Below, piece by piece: positions 8,426 through 16,608 of a DNA stretch of 64,000 nt. The notes beneath the pieces are model-generated. The model had not been told where the DNA came from. It ran no database searches and saw only the letters and a list, made by a program, of their open reading frames with translations. The DNA lies in NCBI GenBank assembly GCA_036287865.1, contig CP126743.1:124001-188000 (forward strand), in the 5' to 3' direction. The DNA is from Fluviibacter phosphoraccumulans_A. Lineage in GTDB: Bacteria > Pseudomonadota > Gammaproteobacteria > Burkholderiales > Rhodocyclaceae. A program made the translations under genes and the position numbers. Position 1 is the stretch's first letter. Each line of letters begins with the position of its first letter.

Positions 8426-9936
8426 ATGCCCGCTAACAATACCATTCCGAAGCGCCTCTTAATGGCAGCCCTGGCTAACAAAAACCGCGAGCCCATTATG
8501 TATGACGAACTTGGCAGGTCACTGACCTTCAGCCGCTTGATTGTTGGCTGCGCCGTTCTGTCGCGCCACATCGAGGCACTGACCCGTCGACGCCATGTAG
8601 GTTGCTTGCTTCCCAATAACGTGACTGGCGTTGTTGCCACGATGGGTTGTAACTTCGCACACAAAACCGCAGTCATTCTTAATTACACCTTTCCTGTCCC
8701 TACCTTGCTTCGCTGCTGCGAACGCGCACATCTTGATGTTGTTCTAACCTCGCATCAATTTCTGGATAAATGTGGCCTGAATGATCTACCCGACCAATTA
8801 GCCCCACTTGGCATACGGACGGTATTTCTGGAAGACATAATCAAAAAGATTGGCCGTCTGACAAAGCTGAGTGGCGCGCTTCGCGTCAAACTCAAGCGCT
8901 TACAAACAGAACGTAGCCACCCTGACGATGCCGCGGTGATTCTTTTCACCTCCAGCGGAACCTAAAGCGGTTGTGCTTACTCACCGCAACCTACTGACCA
9001 ACTGTGCACAGATCCTGGAAGCCTTTCCAATCAGCAAACAGGAAGTCATGTTTAGCGCACTGCCGCACTTTCATGCCTTTGGCCTAACCGCGGGTGTTTT
9101 ACTCCCACTCCGAATGGCATGAAGACCATCATCGGTTTATCTACACTGCGTCATAAAGAAAATCTTCAACTCATTCGCAAATATGAAGCGACTGTTCTGC
9201 TGTCAACCGACACGTTTCTGGCCCAGATGTATAAAGTGGCAAACTCGGCAGATCTTGCTTCCCTACGTTATGTGGTTTCCGGCGCAGAACGGCTCAAACC
9301 CCGCACCCGGGAACTATACGAATCGCTTAATATCACCATGCTCGAAGGCTATGGCGCCACGGAAGCCGGGCCCGTAATTGCGGTTAACGTACCAGGCGCG
9401 CCACACGAGATGGCAGTGTCGGCCGCATCCTGCCGTATATCGAATATCGCATCGAACCTCATGAGGGCATCACCGAGGGCAGCGTACTTCATGTGCGTGG
9501 CGCTAATCTCATGAAGTCCTATTTACACGACATCCTTGCAGAGCGCTCATCACTCAACGATGGTTGGTATGACACTGGCGACCTTGTTACCGTAGATGAG
9601 GACGGATTCCTTGCCATCAAAGGACGCAAGAGGCGGTTCACCAAGATTGCAGGAGAAATGATTTCTCTGGGCTACATCGAAGACGAAATATCGAAGCTCT
9701 CGCCTGATTTCCATCATGCAGCCATCGCCATTGAATCGGATGAACAAGCTAAAACATTGATTCGTCTTTACACCAACAGTCCTGATCTCACGCTAGAAGC
9801 CATACGCGCACACTTTGCCGAGTCCCGTATCCCCAATACCTATTTGCCGCGCGAACTGATTCACATGGCAGAATTGCCTGTGTTGAGAACAGGCAAAGTC
9901 GACTACCAAACGCTTCAACACCTGATCAAGGATTAA
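8426..9936 (+). pseudogene. Acyl-AMP ligase (Aas-type acyl-ACP synthetase domain), three frameshifts
   Basis: This is an AMP-dependent synthetase/ligase of about 500 residues. Reading across frames gives the family in order: start at 8426, ILFTSSG, then (second frame from about 8961) KAVVLTHRNLLTN and LPHFHAFGLTAGVLLPL, then (third frame from 9119) MKTIIG, STDTFLA and EGYGATEAGPV, then (fourth segment from about 9415) VGRILPYIEYRIEP, DGWYDTGDLV and KIAGEMISLGYIE. The shifts fall near 8960, 9117 and 9414; the first also loses residues of the phosphate-binding loop. The gene follows the AddA-like gene by 15 nt. Three separate lesions in 1.5 kb make a true pseudogene likely. Confidence 0.83.
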
Positions 9937-9945
9937 CCTACTTCG

Positions 9946-10248
9946 CTAGTAACGCTCATAGTAATAACTTGGCGCAGGTGCAGGCACGGCATAAAGCGGT
10001 GCAGGGATGTAGTAAGGTCGGGGCACAATAACTCTTGGCGGTGGCGGCGCCACATAAACCGGCTGCGCATAGACAGGCTGCGGCTGAATCATTGATCCAA
10101 TCACAACGCCGCCCAATACTGCGCCCGCAGCAAATGGCATCCAGCTGCTACGGTGCCCACTGTAGTGATGTCCTCGGCCATCTGCTGATGCGGGTTGCGC
10201 CACTACGGCTGTTAGCGCTACGGCTAAAAGTACTAAGGTTTTTTTCAT
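9946..10248 (-). CDS. Small exported Pro/Tyr-rich protein
   Basis: A 100-residue protein with a signal peptide (MKKTLVLLAVALTAVVA, cleavage after QPASA). A short hydrophobic Gly-rich stretch follows (AAGAVLGGVVIGSM), and the tail is dominated by Pro, Tyr, Val and Ala (repeats of the QPVY and PAP type). GGAG stands 6-7 nt before the ATG. Similar short YXWGXW-like or Pro-rich periplasmic proteins are common in betaproteobacteria, but I do not recognise a named family. It is probably periplasmic or outer-surface; the function is unknown. Confidence 0.65.
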   Translation of the reverse strand: MKKTLVLLAVALTAVVAQPASADGRGHHYSGHRSSWMPFAAGAVLGGVVIGSMIQPQPVYAQPVYVAPPPPRVIVPRPYYIPAPLYAVPAPAPSYYYERY

Positions 10249-10418
10249 GGCGCACTCCTCTTAAAAGTTACAACACCTTTTGCCGTTAACGCTCCAGAAG
10301 CCCGGGGGATGACATCTCTTTTGTGTTTTTTAAAAAAATCTTCGCATCCGCTAGACATCCCCATCACTTAGCTTTAGTCTATTCAATACCATTACCCAGC
10401 AGTGACCCGAAGCCCGTT

Positions 10419-11132
10419 ATGACTATCCGCCAGACAAAATACCAGCTATTTAGCCGTATGCGTACGCTTGCTCTCACGACAACGGCTGCTTTAGTCGTGG
10501 TGGCCTGCGGCGGCAGCGGGTTAAAGCTGGAACAAAAATCCGGATTCTTGACATCAACTGAATACAACCGTCTTGCAGAAGTCGAGAGCCCAGCCCCCGG
10601 CGTTAAGGTCTATCGTTACATCAGCCCCGGCTTTAATCGTAGCGACTGGAAAGACGTAATGATCGATCCGGTGATTCTGTTTCAAACCGCCCTTAAAAAT
10701 GAAGGCAAAAAGGGTTTGAGTGAAGAAACCATTTACCAGACACGAATGATCATCGACAGCGAGCTCAAAGAAAAAGCGTCGGAGCGCTTTAACGTTGTCG
10801 ACAAACCGGGCCCTGGCGTTGCCCGACTGAGCGTCGCCATTACTGGCGCTGAAATCAAAGGCGATGGTTTTAAACCATGGAACGTTGTACCCGTTTCAGC
10901 CGTGTTATTTGCTGCACAAAAAGCAACCGGCATCGACTCCAAAACCCCTTCACTGGTCGTCGAAGCAAAGATGCGCGATAGCGTCAGCGGCAAGATCCTC
11001 GGCGAAGGTGTCTATGTCATATCCGGTGAAACTTTCCGCATGGAATCAAGCTCTACTGAGGCATTCCAGAAGCTTGCCATCAACTGGGTAACAACAGCTG
11101 TTCGCGTTGCCGCTGGCATGGCGGGCAATTAA
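10419..11132 (+). CDS. DUF3313-type lipoprotein
   Basis: The protein has a lipoprotein signal with lipobox VVAC followed by GGSG, then a soluble domain starting KSGFLTSTEYNRL, containing YRYISPGFNRSDWKDVMIDP, which matches the DUF3313 pattern of small periplasmic lipoproteins. About 237 residues from the ATG at 10419. The ATG at 10458 would give a shorter, more typical lipoprotein signal (MRTLALTTTAALVVVAC), and neither has a clear ribosome site. It is followed after 6 nt by the phosphatase-like gene. The family has no established function; location in the outer or inner membrane leaflet is inferred from the lipobox. Confidence 0.7.
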   Translation: MTIRQTKYQLFSRMRTLALTTTAALVVVACGGSGLKLEQKSGFLTSTEYNRLAEVESPAPGVKVYRYISPGFNRSDWKDVMIDPVILFQTALKNEGKKGLSEETIYQTRMIIDSELKEKASERFNVVDKPGPGVARLSVAITGAEIKGDGFKPWNVVPVSAVLFAAQKATGIDSKTPSLVVEAKMRDSVSGKILGEGVYVISGETFRMESSSTEAFQKLAINWVTTAVRVAAGMAGN

Positions 11133-11138
11133 TCCGAT

Positions 11139-11897
11139 ATGCTTTTCCGGCGGGTGCGGCGCACTTTGTTCACACTGGTGACGTGCCTCATTAGTGTGCC
11201 CAGCCTCGCCGCACCAGAACGACTGGTGATTACCCGCCACGGGGAAAAGTTGAACACCTGGCAGCTGTGTCAAACAGGCCTGGATCGTGCTCAAGCGCTC
11301 AGTGACCAATATCTGGGATCGAGTGCCACAGATCCAGTGTTTCCCGGCGGCTCGCCAGCCGCAATTATGACGCTGACCATTCATACATCAGAAACGGCTG
11401 AACCGACGGCCCACTCCTGGGGCATGCCTGCAACGGCCTATCTAGCTTTACCAGGTACCAATCGATCCGCTGCGCAACTAGAAACAGAGATCGATCAGCA
11501 GAATCGTCAGGCTGTTCAGGATTTGATGAATAATCCGGCGTATTCTGGCAAACAAGTACTCATGGTCTGGGAACACTTCCATACGGCAAGTTCTGCACTT
11601 GAGTCCCGCTATCCAGATCAGCCCGTCACTTTACGTCAGTTGCTTCACTTAGATCAGCCCGTCACTTTACGTCAGTTGCTTCACTTAGATCAGCCCCCTT
11701 TTGCTGAGCTCGTTCCGGCTACCTGGCCAGATAGCAACTACAACTTCTTCTGGATTGTAGGCTTCAATCCAGACGGCAGCATCAAGGCATTCGACACAAA
11801 GCGCCAAAGGTATTCTGGCCGATATACCAATCTCCCTGACAATGCGTGGGGAACGCCCAATAACCTGCCCGTCAGCTCCCATTGCCTAAGCAACTAA
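11139..11897 (+). CDS. Exported histidine-phosphatase-like protein with internal tandem duplication
   Basis: A 252-residue protein with a signal peptide (cleavage after VPSLAA) and a branch-like histidine phosphatase start, LVITRHGEK, where the His would be the phosphate acceptor. A second His-containing motif, VWEHFHTA, fits the family's later catalytic region. Residues of an exact 12-residue unit, DQPVTLRQLLHL, occur twice in a row, encoded by an exact 36-nt tandem repeat at 11616-11687. This would lengthen a surface segment without changing the frame. It lies 6 nt after the DUF3313 gene and 13 nt before the next small exported protein, so the three are likely co-transcribed. The substrate is unknown. 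Confidence 0.66.
   Translation: MLFRRVRRTLFTLVTCLISVPSLAAPERLVITRHGEKLNTWQLCQTGLDRAQALSDQYLGSSATDPVFPGGSPAAIMTLTIHTSETAEPTAHSWGMPATAYLALPGTNRSAAQLETEIDQQNRQAVQDLMNNPAYSGKQVLMVWEHFHTASSALESRYPDQPVTLRQLLHLDQPVTLRQLLHLDQPPFAELVPATWPDSNYNFFWIVGFNPDGSIKAFDTKRQRYSGRYTNLPDNAWGTPNNLPVSSHCLSN
11616..11687. repeat. Exact 36-nt tandem duplication inside a coding region
   Basis: The 36-nt unit at 11616-11651 is repeated without mismatch at 11652-11687, and the first 9 nt of a third copy follow. The frame is preserved and twelve residues are added. Perfect identity at synonymous sites suggests a very recent slippage event, or a culture or assembly artefact. Confidence 0.95.
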
Positions 11898-11910
11898 CTA
11901 AGGAAGCGCT

Positions 11911-12324
11911 ATGAACCATCGTCATTTCTTAATCGCGCTACTCTGCTCATTAGTGTTTAGCTCTGCATGGGCTCAAGAAGCTGCGCAAAATGTCTCAGCA
12001 ACCACAAGCGCTGTTACATTTATATCGGGTGGCGTTGGTGACGACTCAATGGCACAACTTGTCGCCCGGGAAAAATATTTCGATCTGAAACTATTTCTTG
12101 TCGGCCAATCCGGTAGCTACCTAAGCGATATTCGCATCACCATCATAGACGCTAACGGAAAAGGCGTACTTCTAACCAGCAGTGAGGGACCGGTGCTCCT
12201 GGCGGATCTACCTGCCGGCACATACACCATCAAAGCCCAGAAAAACGGCCACACGCTCACGCAAAAAATCAGCGTTACACCCGGCAAACTGCAAACGACT
12301 TATTTCCGCTTCCCGGGGGAATAA
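11911..12324 (+). CDS. Small exported protein with a carboxypeptidase-regulatory-like fold
   Basis: A 137-residue protein with a signal peptide ending AWA-QE. The second half, from DIRITIIDANGKGVLL through DLPAGTYTIKAQKNG to KISVTPGKLQTTYFRF, has the alternating strands and the G-x-Y-x-I/V turn typical of prealbumin-like or carboxypeptidase regulatory domains. AGGAAG lies about 5 nt before the ATG. It ends a run of three plus-strand genes for exported proteins. Function is unknown; an adhesion or structural role in the periplasm is possible but not shown. Confidence 0.62.
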   Translation: MNHRHFLIALLCSLVFSSAWAQEAAQNVSATTSAVTFISGGVGDDSMAQLVAREKYFDLKLFLVGQSGSYLSDIRITIIDANGKGVLLTSSEGPVLLADLPAGTYTIKAQKNGHTLTQKISVTPGKLQTTYFRFPGE

Positions 12325-12348
12325 AAAAGCGCCGGCCAAAGCCGGCGC
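12323..12348 (-). terminator. Rho-independent terminator for the Rap1a-like gene
   Basis: A perfect 8-bp stem (GCGCCGGC at 12329-12336 and GCCGGCGC at 12341-12348) with a 4-nt loop is followed on the minus strand by six T. It lies 14 nt past the stop of the minus-strand gene at 12362. The plus-strand side has no T run, so it mainly serves the minus strand but may act on both. Confidence 0.85.
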
Positions 12349-12361
12349 CTTCACATCCAGA

Positions 12362-12718
12362 TTACTTAGCTGCTTTACCGCAAGGGTACTTGCTCGTCAG
12401 GAAACGCAAAATGGTTTCGGCAGCAGGCACTTTAGCTTGCTTAGGATTGGCATCGACCCAGGCAACATACTCCTGAATGACCTCTTTACGCGGTTGTGCC
12501 GGCTGCTTAACGCAGATGGTATTTCGCCGCGTATTTCGGATGACGGGTCACCAGGTAGGTGTCATATACGGCCTCTCACAGGTCACAAACGAGCTGTTAT
12601 CTGTACTCTTACAATAGCTCATCAATTCTTCCGTGCTAATGGCGCTAGCAGCCTGGGCGCCTGCTGAAAGGCTCATCGCAGCCACAGCCATTGAGGCAAC
12701 AATTGTCAGTTTCTTCAT
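12362..12718 (-). pseudogene. Rap1a/Tai-like small exported protein, broken by two compensating shifts
   Basis: Translating from ATG 12718 gives a signal peptide (MKKLTIVASMAVAAMS, cleavage after AQA), then STEELMSYCKS and FVTCE. After that an insertion moves the frame and a TGA appears; shifting frames restores VYDTYLVTRHPKYAAKY. A second shift restores ICVKQPAQPRKEVIQEYV and ILRFLTSKYPCGK. The spaced cysteines and C-terminal YPC match the Rap1a/Tai family of periplasmic proteins, which includes type VI immunity proteins. AAGGA lies 7 nt upstream of the ATG and a terminator follows the stop, so a real gene stood here. No T6SS or effector gene is visible nearby, so an immunity role is not supported. 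Confidence 0.68.
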
Positions 12719-12769
12719 GATGTATTCCTTAATAGGTTCTAGATGACTAAATCAAACTCTACGGGCTGA

Positions 12770-13837
12770 TTAGCGACGACTGCCACCAAAGTGGCCACCG
12801 CCACCGCCAAAGCTACGACCACCGCCACCGCCAAAGCTTCTGCTGCTTCCGCCACCACCAAAGCTCTTGCCGCTATCAAAACGGGCGCCATGCGTATCAC
12901 CAAAGCCACCGGGATCGCGACCAAAACTACCATCTCGGCTACCACCGGAACGCTCACCACCGCCAGCTCGATCTTCGCCCATACGATCACCGCTGCCGCC
13001 AAATCCATCGCGCTGCATATTCTGACGCAGCTGTTCGCGTTGAGCATCACGATTTGCACCGCCGCCTGCGCCACTCATGTTGGCGTTGCGGCGCTGCTGA
13101 TCTGCTTGCCAATTACTCGAACCACTGCGGCTACCGCCCTGCCAATTATAGTTGTTGAAATTGTTGTTGTTCACGGTGAGTGAATTGCCACCACCCCAAC
13201 CACCGCCACCCCAGTGGCAACCGCCCCAGAGTACCGCACCAACGGCCATGCCAACGCCAAACGATAGCAATGCGGTACCTGCTACATAACCTGGCGGATA
13301 GTAGGAATAGGGTGGATACGCTGGATAAGGCCAACCACCATAGGCTACAGCCGGGTTATAAGTTGGCACATACACCACTTGCGAATTAGCCGGCTGAATC
13401 ACGATCGGTGCGCTACCGCCGCCCGATACGGTCTGCTGCGCATTGGATTGCAGAGCGCCAGATTGTTGTGCCTTGGCACGCAATCCCTGAATGGCATTCA
13501 TCACATCGAATTGCTGCGCCAGAACGGCGTTGCCCAGATTCTGGGTCCAGCTGAGCTCCGAGCCCATCATGTTCAAAACCGGTGGGAACGACACCAGCGA
13601 CTTCACGCTGGCGTCCCAGTTTTGCTGTTGTAGCGCCTGATTCAGTGCGCTCCCCTTCAGATGGCTATTAGCTTTCTGCCAGTTTGAGGCTTCTGCTACT
13701 TCCAGCGGGTACATCTATGCCATCATCACCTGGGACACGAGCGCATCCGGGTAAAGCGCAATCGGCGCCACCAGCGCAACAGAAACCAAACCAACGAGCA
13801 AACGGGACGGCAGCCCCGGTTTTTTTGAAAACGTCAT
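12770..13837 (-). pseudogene. DUF3300 protein with Gly-rich tail, interrupted by TAG
   Basis: From ATG 13837 (AGGAG 5-6 nt upstream) the frame reads a hydrophobic signal, then the DUF3300 core APIALYPDALVSQVMMA. Next comes TAG at 13715-13717, and then MYPLEVAEASNW in the same frame, where the family normally has Ser-Thr-Tyr-Pro-Leu-Glu. The open part after the stop continues for 314 residues: a helical region, VVYVPTYNPAVAYGG, a transmembrane-like Gly/Ala stretch, then a low-complexity Gly/Ser/Arg tail with FGGGG repeats. The usual spacer between signal and core also seems deleted. Family function is unknown; export is expected. Only translation restarting at 13714 could yield product, and it would lack a signal. 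Confidence 0.75.
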
Positions 13838-13885
13838 GCGTACTCCTTTGGACATCACAATAGTTTGCCCTATATATGCTCATGA

Positions 13886-14017
13886 TTAATACGAGGCCTG
13901 CCGATGATGGTTGTCTTGTGTTACAGCGAGGTACCCGTTTTCGTGGTTAGGTTGCGCAACCGCAACGCCCAGTGCAGCGGTAGAGATGAGTACGATCCAG
14001 ACGAACAAGTTTTTCAT
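13886..14017 (-). CDS. Very small exported peptide (43 aa)
   Basis: ATG 14017 is preceded at 8 nt by AAGGAG and opens a signal peptide (MKNLFVWIVLISTAALGVAVA). After likely cleavage only about 22 residues remain, QPNHENGYLAVTQDNHHRQASY, given here only to note that it is His- and Asn-rich. It lies upstream of the DUF3300 gene on the same strand. The good ribosome site and signal make it a plausible gene, but I know no family. It could also be the surviving start of a longer decayed gene. Confidence 0.5.
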   Translation of the reverse strand: MKNLFVWIVLISTAALGVAVAQPNHENGYLAVTQDNHHRQASY

Positions 14018-14133
14018 GATGATGCTCCTTATGTGTCACCATTGGTTTCGGGCATGGAGACATCATATGAGTCGAGAGTCTCACCAGATGAGCCTCTCGT
14101 TTTGCATGAAAAATATTTTTTAGGTATCTGACT

Positions 14134-14457
14134 TTAATCGCAGTTCGTTGCGCTACCGCTATTCAAACAGCTGGTGCCATCAAAGTTGTAAGTAGTATTG
14201 CCCATAGTCTGGTATTCACTGCCATCCGTGCCCAACACCAAACCGTCATCGGTCTGATAGGTGGTGCCGGTGTCGCTCTGGATCACGCTGCCTGATTGCT
14301 GGTACGTAGCGCCTCCGGGGGCGTAGGTATCGCCGCCGAGGTTTTGATACGAGCCAGCCGTACTGTTATAACCGTTGTCTACGCCCATACTATCCTGCGC
14401 AAAGGCACCGCCAGTGATTAAACAGAGGAAAAGGCATATCGCGGGGGATTTGATCAT
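14134..14457 (-). CDS. Small exported Gly/Thr/Tyr-rich repetitive protein
   Basis: A 107-residue protein with a signal peptide (cleavage after GGAFA) and a mature region built from loose repeats of the kind Gly-x-Thr-Tyr (GGDTYAPGG, GGATYQQSG, GTTYQTDDG, NTTYNFDG). Two Cys near the C-terminus may form a disulfide. No ribosome site is obvious before the ATG at 14457. No named family is recognised; the repeats suggest a structural or surface protein of beta-strand type. Confidence 0.58.
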   Translation of the reverse strand: MIKSPAICLFLCLITGGAFAQDSMGVDNGYNSTAGSYQNLGGDTYAPGGATYQQSGSVIQSDTGTTYQTDDGLVLGTDGSEYQTMGNTTYNFDGTSCLNSGSATNCD

Positions 14458-14522
14458 GGTGAAACGGTGCTGAAATCCGAATTGTGGATAATGTACCTGT
14501 TTCTTAGTTAAAAAGGCTGCGG

Positions 14523-15159
14523 ATGCAAGGTCGTCCCCTGATTAATCGATACCCAACCCCTCTCGCCAGATGCTGTCTGGCGCTGTTGGTGAGCGTATTG
14601 ATTTCAGGCAGGGCCATTGCCGCCGATGAGAGCACTACTGCCGCCGAAAGCACCCAAATGGAAGCCCAGAAGCAAATCCAGCCAGAGTCTGAAACAAGGC
14701 ACCACCACAATGCGGAGCAAGGTGACGCTGACGTCACCCAATGAAGCACCCGCGGTAACGATTGAATCCAAGGGCTTACGCGGCAAAGCCAGTTTTTATG
14801 GTGCCAGATTTCAAGGACGAAAAACCGCAACCGGTGAGATTTTCAACAACAAACTTTTTACGGCCGCCAGTAAGTTGCTGCTTCTTGGCTCTCTGGTGAT
14901 TGTGAAGCGTCCGGATACCAATCTGTGCGTTGTCGTCAAAGTCAATGATCGGATGCACCCCAAGCACCGCGCCCATGTCATCGATGTCTCACATAGCGCC
15001 GCAAAATATCTCGACATGGTCCGGGATGGCGTCGTGAAAGTACAGATCGTGCCAATTTCGGCCAATGCAGCGCCAGGTACTACCGTTGACTGCGCCATGG
15101 GTGGCGAACTGGAAGAAGACTGCGAGAACTGTGATTCGCCCCTGCAGTTTAATAACTAG
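14523..15159 (+). pseudogene. RlpA-like double-psi beta-barrel protein, frameshifted
   Basis: The frame from ATG 14523 gives a signal peptide (cleavage after GRAIA) and a polar linker up to about 14735. The domain continues in another frame as GLRGKASFYGARFQGRKTA, TAASKLLLLGSLVIVKR and VKVNDRMHPKHR, a DPBB_1/RlpA fold. RlpA is a septal lytic transglycosylase; its catalytic Asp is present in NDR, but the usual His of TAAH is Ser here. So even the unshifted protein might not cut glycan. Its TAG stop shares the palindrome CTAG with the stop of the convergent gene on the other strand. Confidence 0.7.
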
Positions 15160-16473
15160 TCTTGCGCCTCAAGGTGCCTGATCCGAATCACAATCTCCCG
15201 GCGAACAAGCTCTAAAGCACTCTTCATCGTGAAGAAACGATTAGTTTCGTCCGAAGAAATCCAAAAATCACCGATTTCCACCTCCAGCTGATCGAGACGT
15301 TCCTGCAAATATTGCAATTCCGAGACGTGCTTTGCCTCGTACATACGCTGTTCAACCAACTTAATTTCGTCATAGGCATCGGAAATCAGCATTTGCGAAC
15401 AGAACAAACGATAATTGGGTACCAATCGGAAGAATGGCAAGACAACCGCTAGAACACCAAGCGCCAGCAACCACATACGATCAACAGAGCTCACAATCCA
15501 GAACGGCATTAGGCCGGCAAGCCATGGCTCGCCTTTATCGTAATACCGCTTGGCAATCGGGCTTAACGGGATGCTGCGATCGATATAAGCAGGGAATGTG
15601 TCGCCTTTACCGAAGAAGAGATTGTTTTCATTGCCGATCTCATTGGTTGCTGCAAGAAAGAGCTGTTGAATAGCCGGGTGCATGCTTTTCTCTACTAGCA
15701 AGGTTACGGTAGAGGCGATCATATGAACGTCTTCTGGCGGATCCAGCTTAATCAAATTAAGTGAACCTCGCGGAATCACTACCGTATCCAGATAAGGCAC
15801 CCGCTTTACGTAAGCTGCAGCATAAGCAAAGTCAAAAATCTTGAGCTCGGGATGAGCCAGCAAACTCTGGATTATTGGCGAGTCAAATCCATCGACGATG
15901 GCCATAGCGGCGATTTCACCATCGAGCAGCTGCTGCATCGCTTCCGTGTGCGGCAATCGACGAAAATTGGCATCGTCTTCACGCAGATGGATGCCACGCA
16001 TGGCCAACACTTTCTTGAGCAAAAGTTCTGTGCCGCTTCCTTCCAGACCGATGGCGATGGGTTTCCCCTTGAGATACCCCAAGGCATCCTGGCCTTTCAG
16101 CACAGGGCCGCGATAAAACAACCACAGTGGCAAATAATCGACACTGCCCAGAGAATAAAGTTCTGGATACTCTCCCTTATGGGCAATGCCCTTCAGTAAT
16201 AATCCCGCGTTCACGGGGGATTTGCCATCGGCCGCATCTTCCAGGCTTTCACGCGACCCCTTCGTATTGACCAGCTTAAGGGTGACCCCCTTCCCGGGCA
16301 AAAATTTCCTGGTAGCGTTTACCTATAACCTCGTAAGTTGAACCGGGTTGCCCTACAGCCAGCGTCACATCACCTGGCGGCACAGGCCGTGTAAATATGA
16401 ACAAGAGCACGAGGCCGCAGAACAACACCAGCAAAGACACCCACTCTCTCCGAAACAAAATGCGCCAAGCCAA
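15156..16473 (-). pseudogene. TAXI-family TRAP solute-binding protein, frameshifted at a G run
   Basis: The first segment (TTG 16473) has a transmembrane anchor (WVSLLVLFCGLVLLFIFT) and the TAXI start VTLAVGQPGSTYEVIGKRYQEIFAREG. The frame breaks at a run of five G near 16284-16290, and the next frame continues with VTLKLVNTKGSRESL for 380 residues. That part includes a C-terminal membrane segment (MWLLALGVLAVVLPFF) and a coiled-coil-like end. The family binds carboxylates or glutamate-like ligands; a membrane-anchored form without TRAP permease genes nearby is more likely a sensor or orphan. The homopolymer makes sequencing error the likeliest cause here. The start codon is uncertain. Confidence 0.72.
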
Positions 16474-16560
16474 ATGCTCTTCTTTAAGGCGATTCTTCAG
16501 AAATCTAACGAGGTTGTGGCTGTTTCTGGAGCTCCTTTCTATATTGTGGCATGCCGCCCA

Positions 16561-16587
16561 ATAAAAAGGCCACGGTTTCCCGTGGCC
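16561..16587 (-). terminator. Rho-independent terminator after the CBS-domain gene
   Basis: A perfect 8-bp stem (16568-16575 with 16580-16587) and 4-nt loop are followed on the minus strand by five T and ATT. It starts 21 nt beyond the stop of the CBS gene. Confidence 0.88.
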
Positions 16588-16608
16588 ACGAACTGATGCT
16601 TTTGCCGC

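Noticed and set aside
12362..12718. A type VI secretion effector-immunity module around the Rap1a/Tai-like gene
   Set aside because: No VgrG, Hcp, PAAR or amidase effector is found in the flanking genes, and the gene itself is broken.
12739..13183. Ala/Val/Thr-rich open frames on both strands over the DUF3300 gene
   Set aside because: They are antisense or shifted readings of the Gly-rich repeats; codon pattern and family match support only the minus-strand DUF3300 frame.
15156..16473. A TRAP transporter operon
   Set aside because: Only a TAXI-type binding protein is present; no fused 4TM/12TM permease genes adjoin it.
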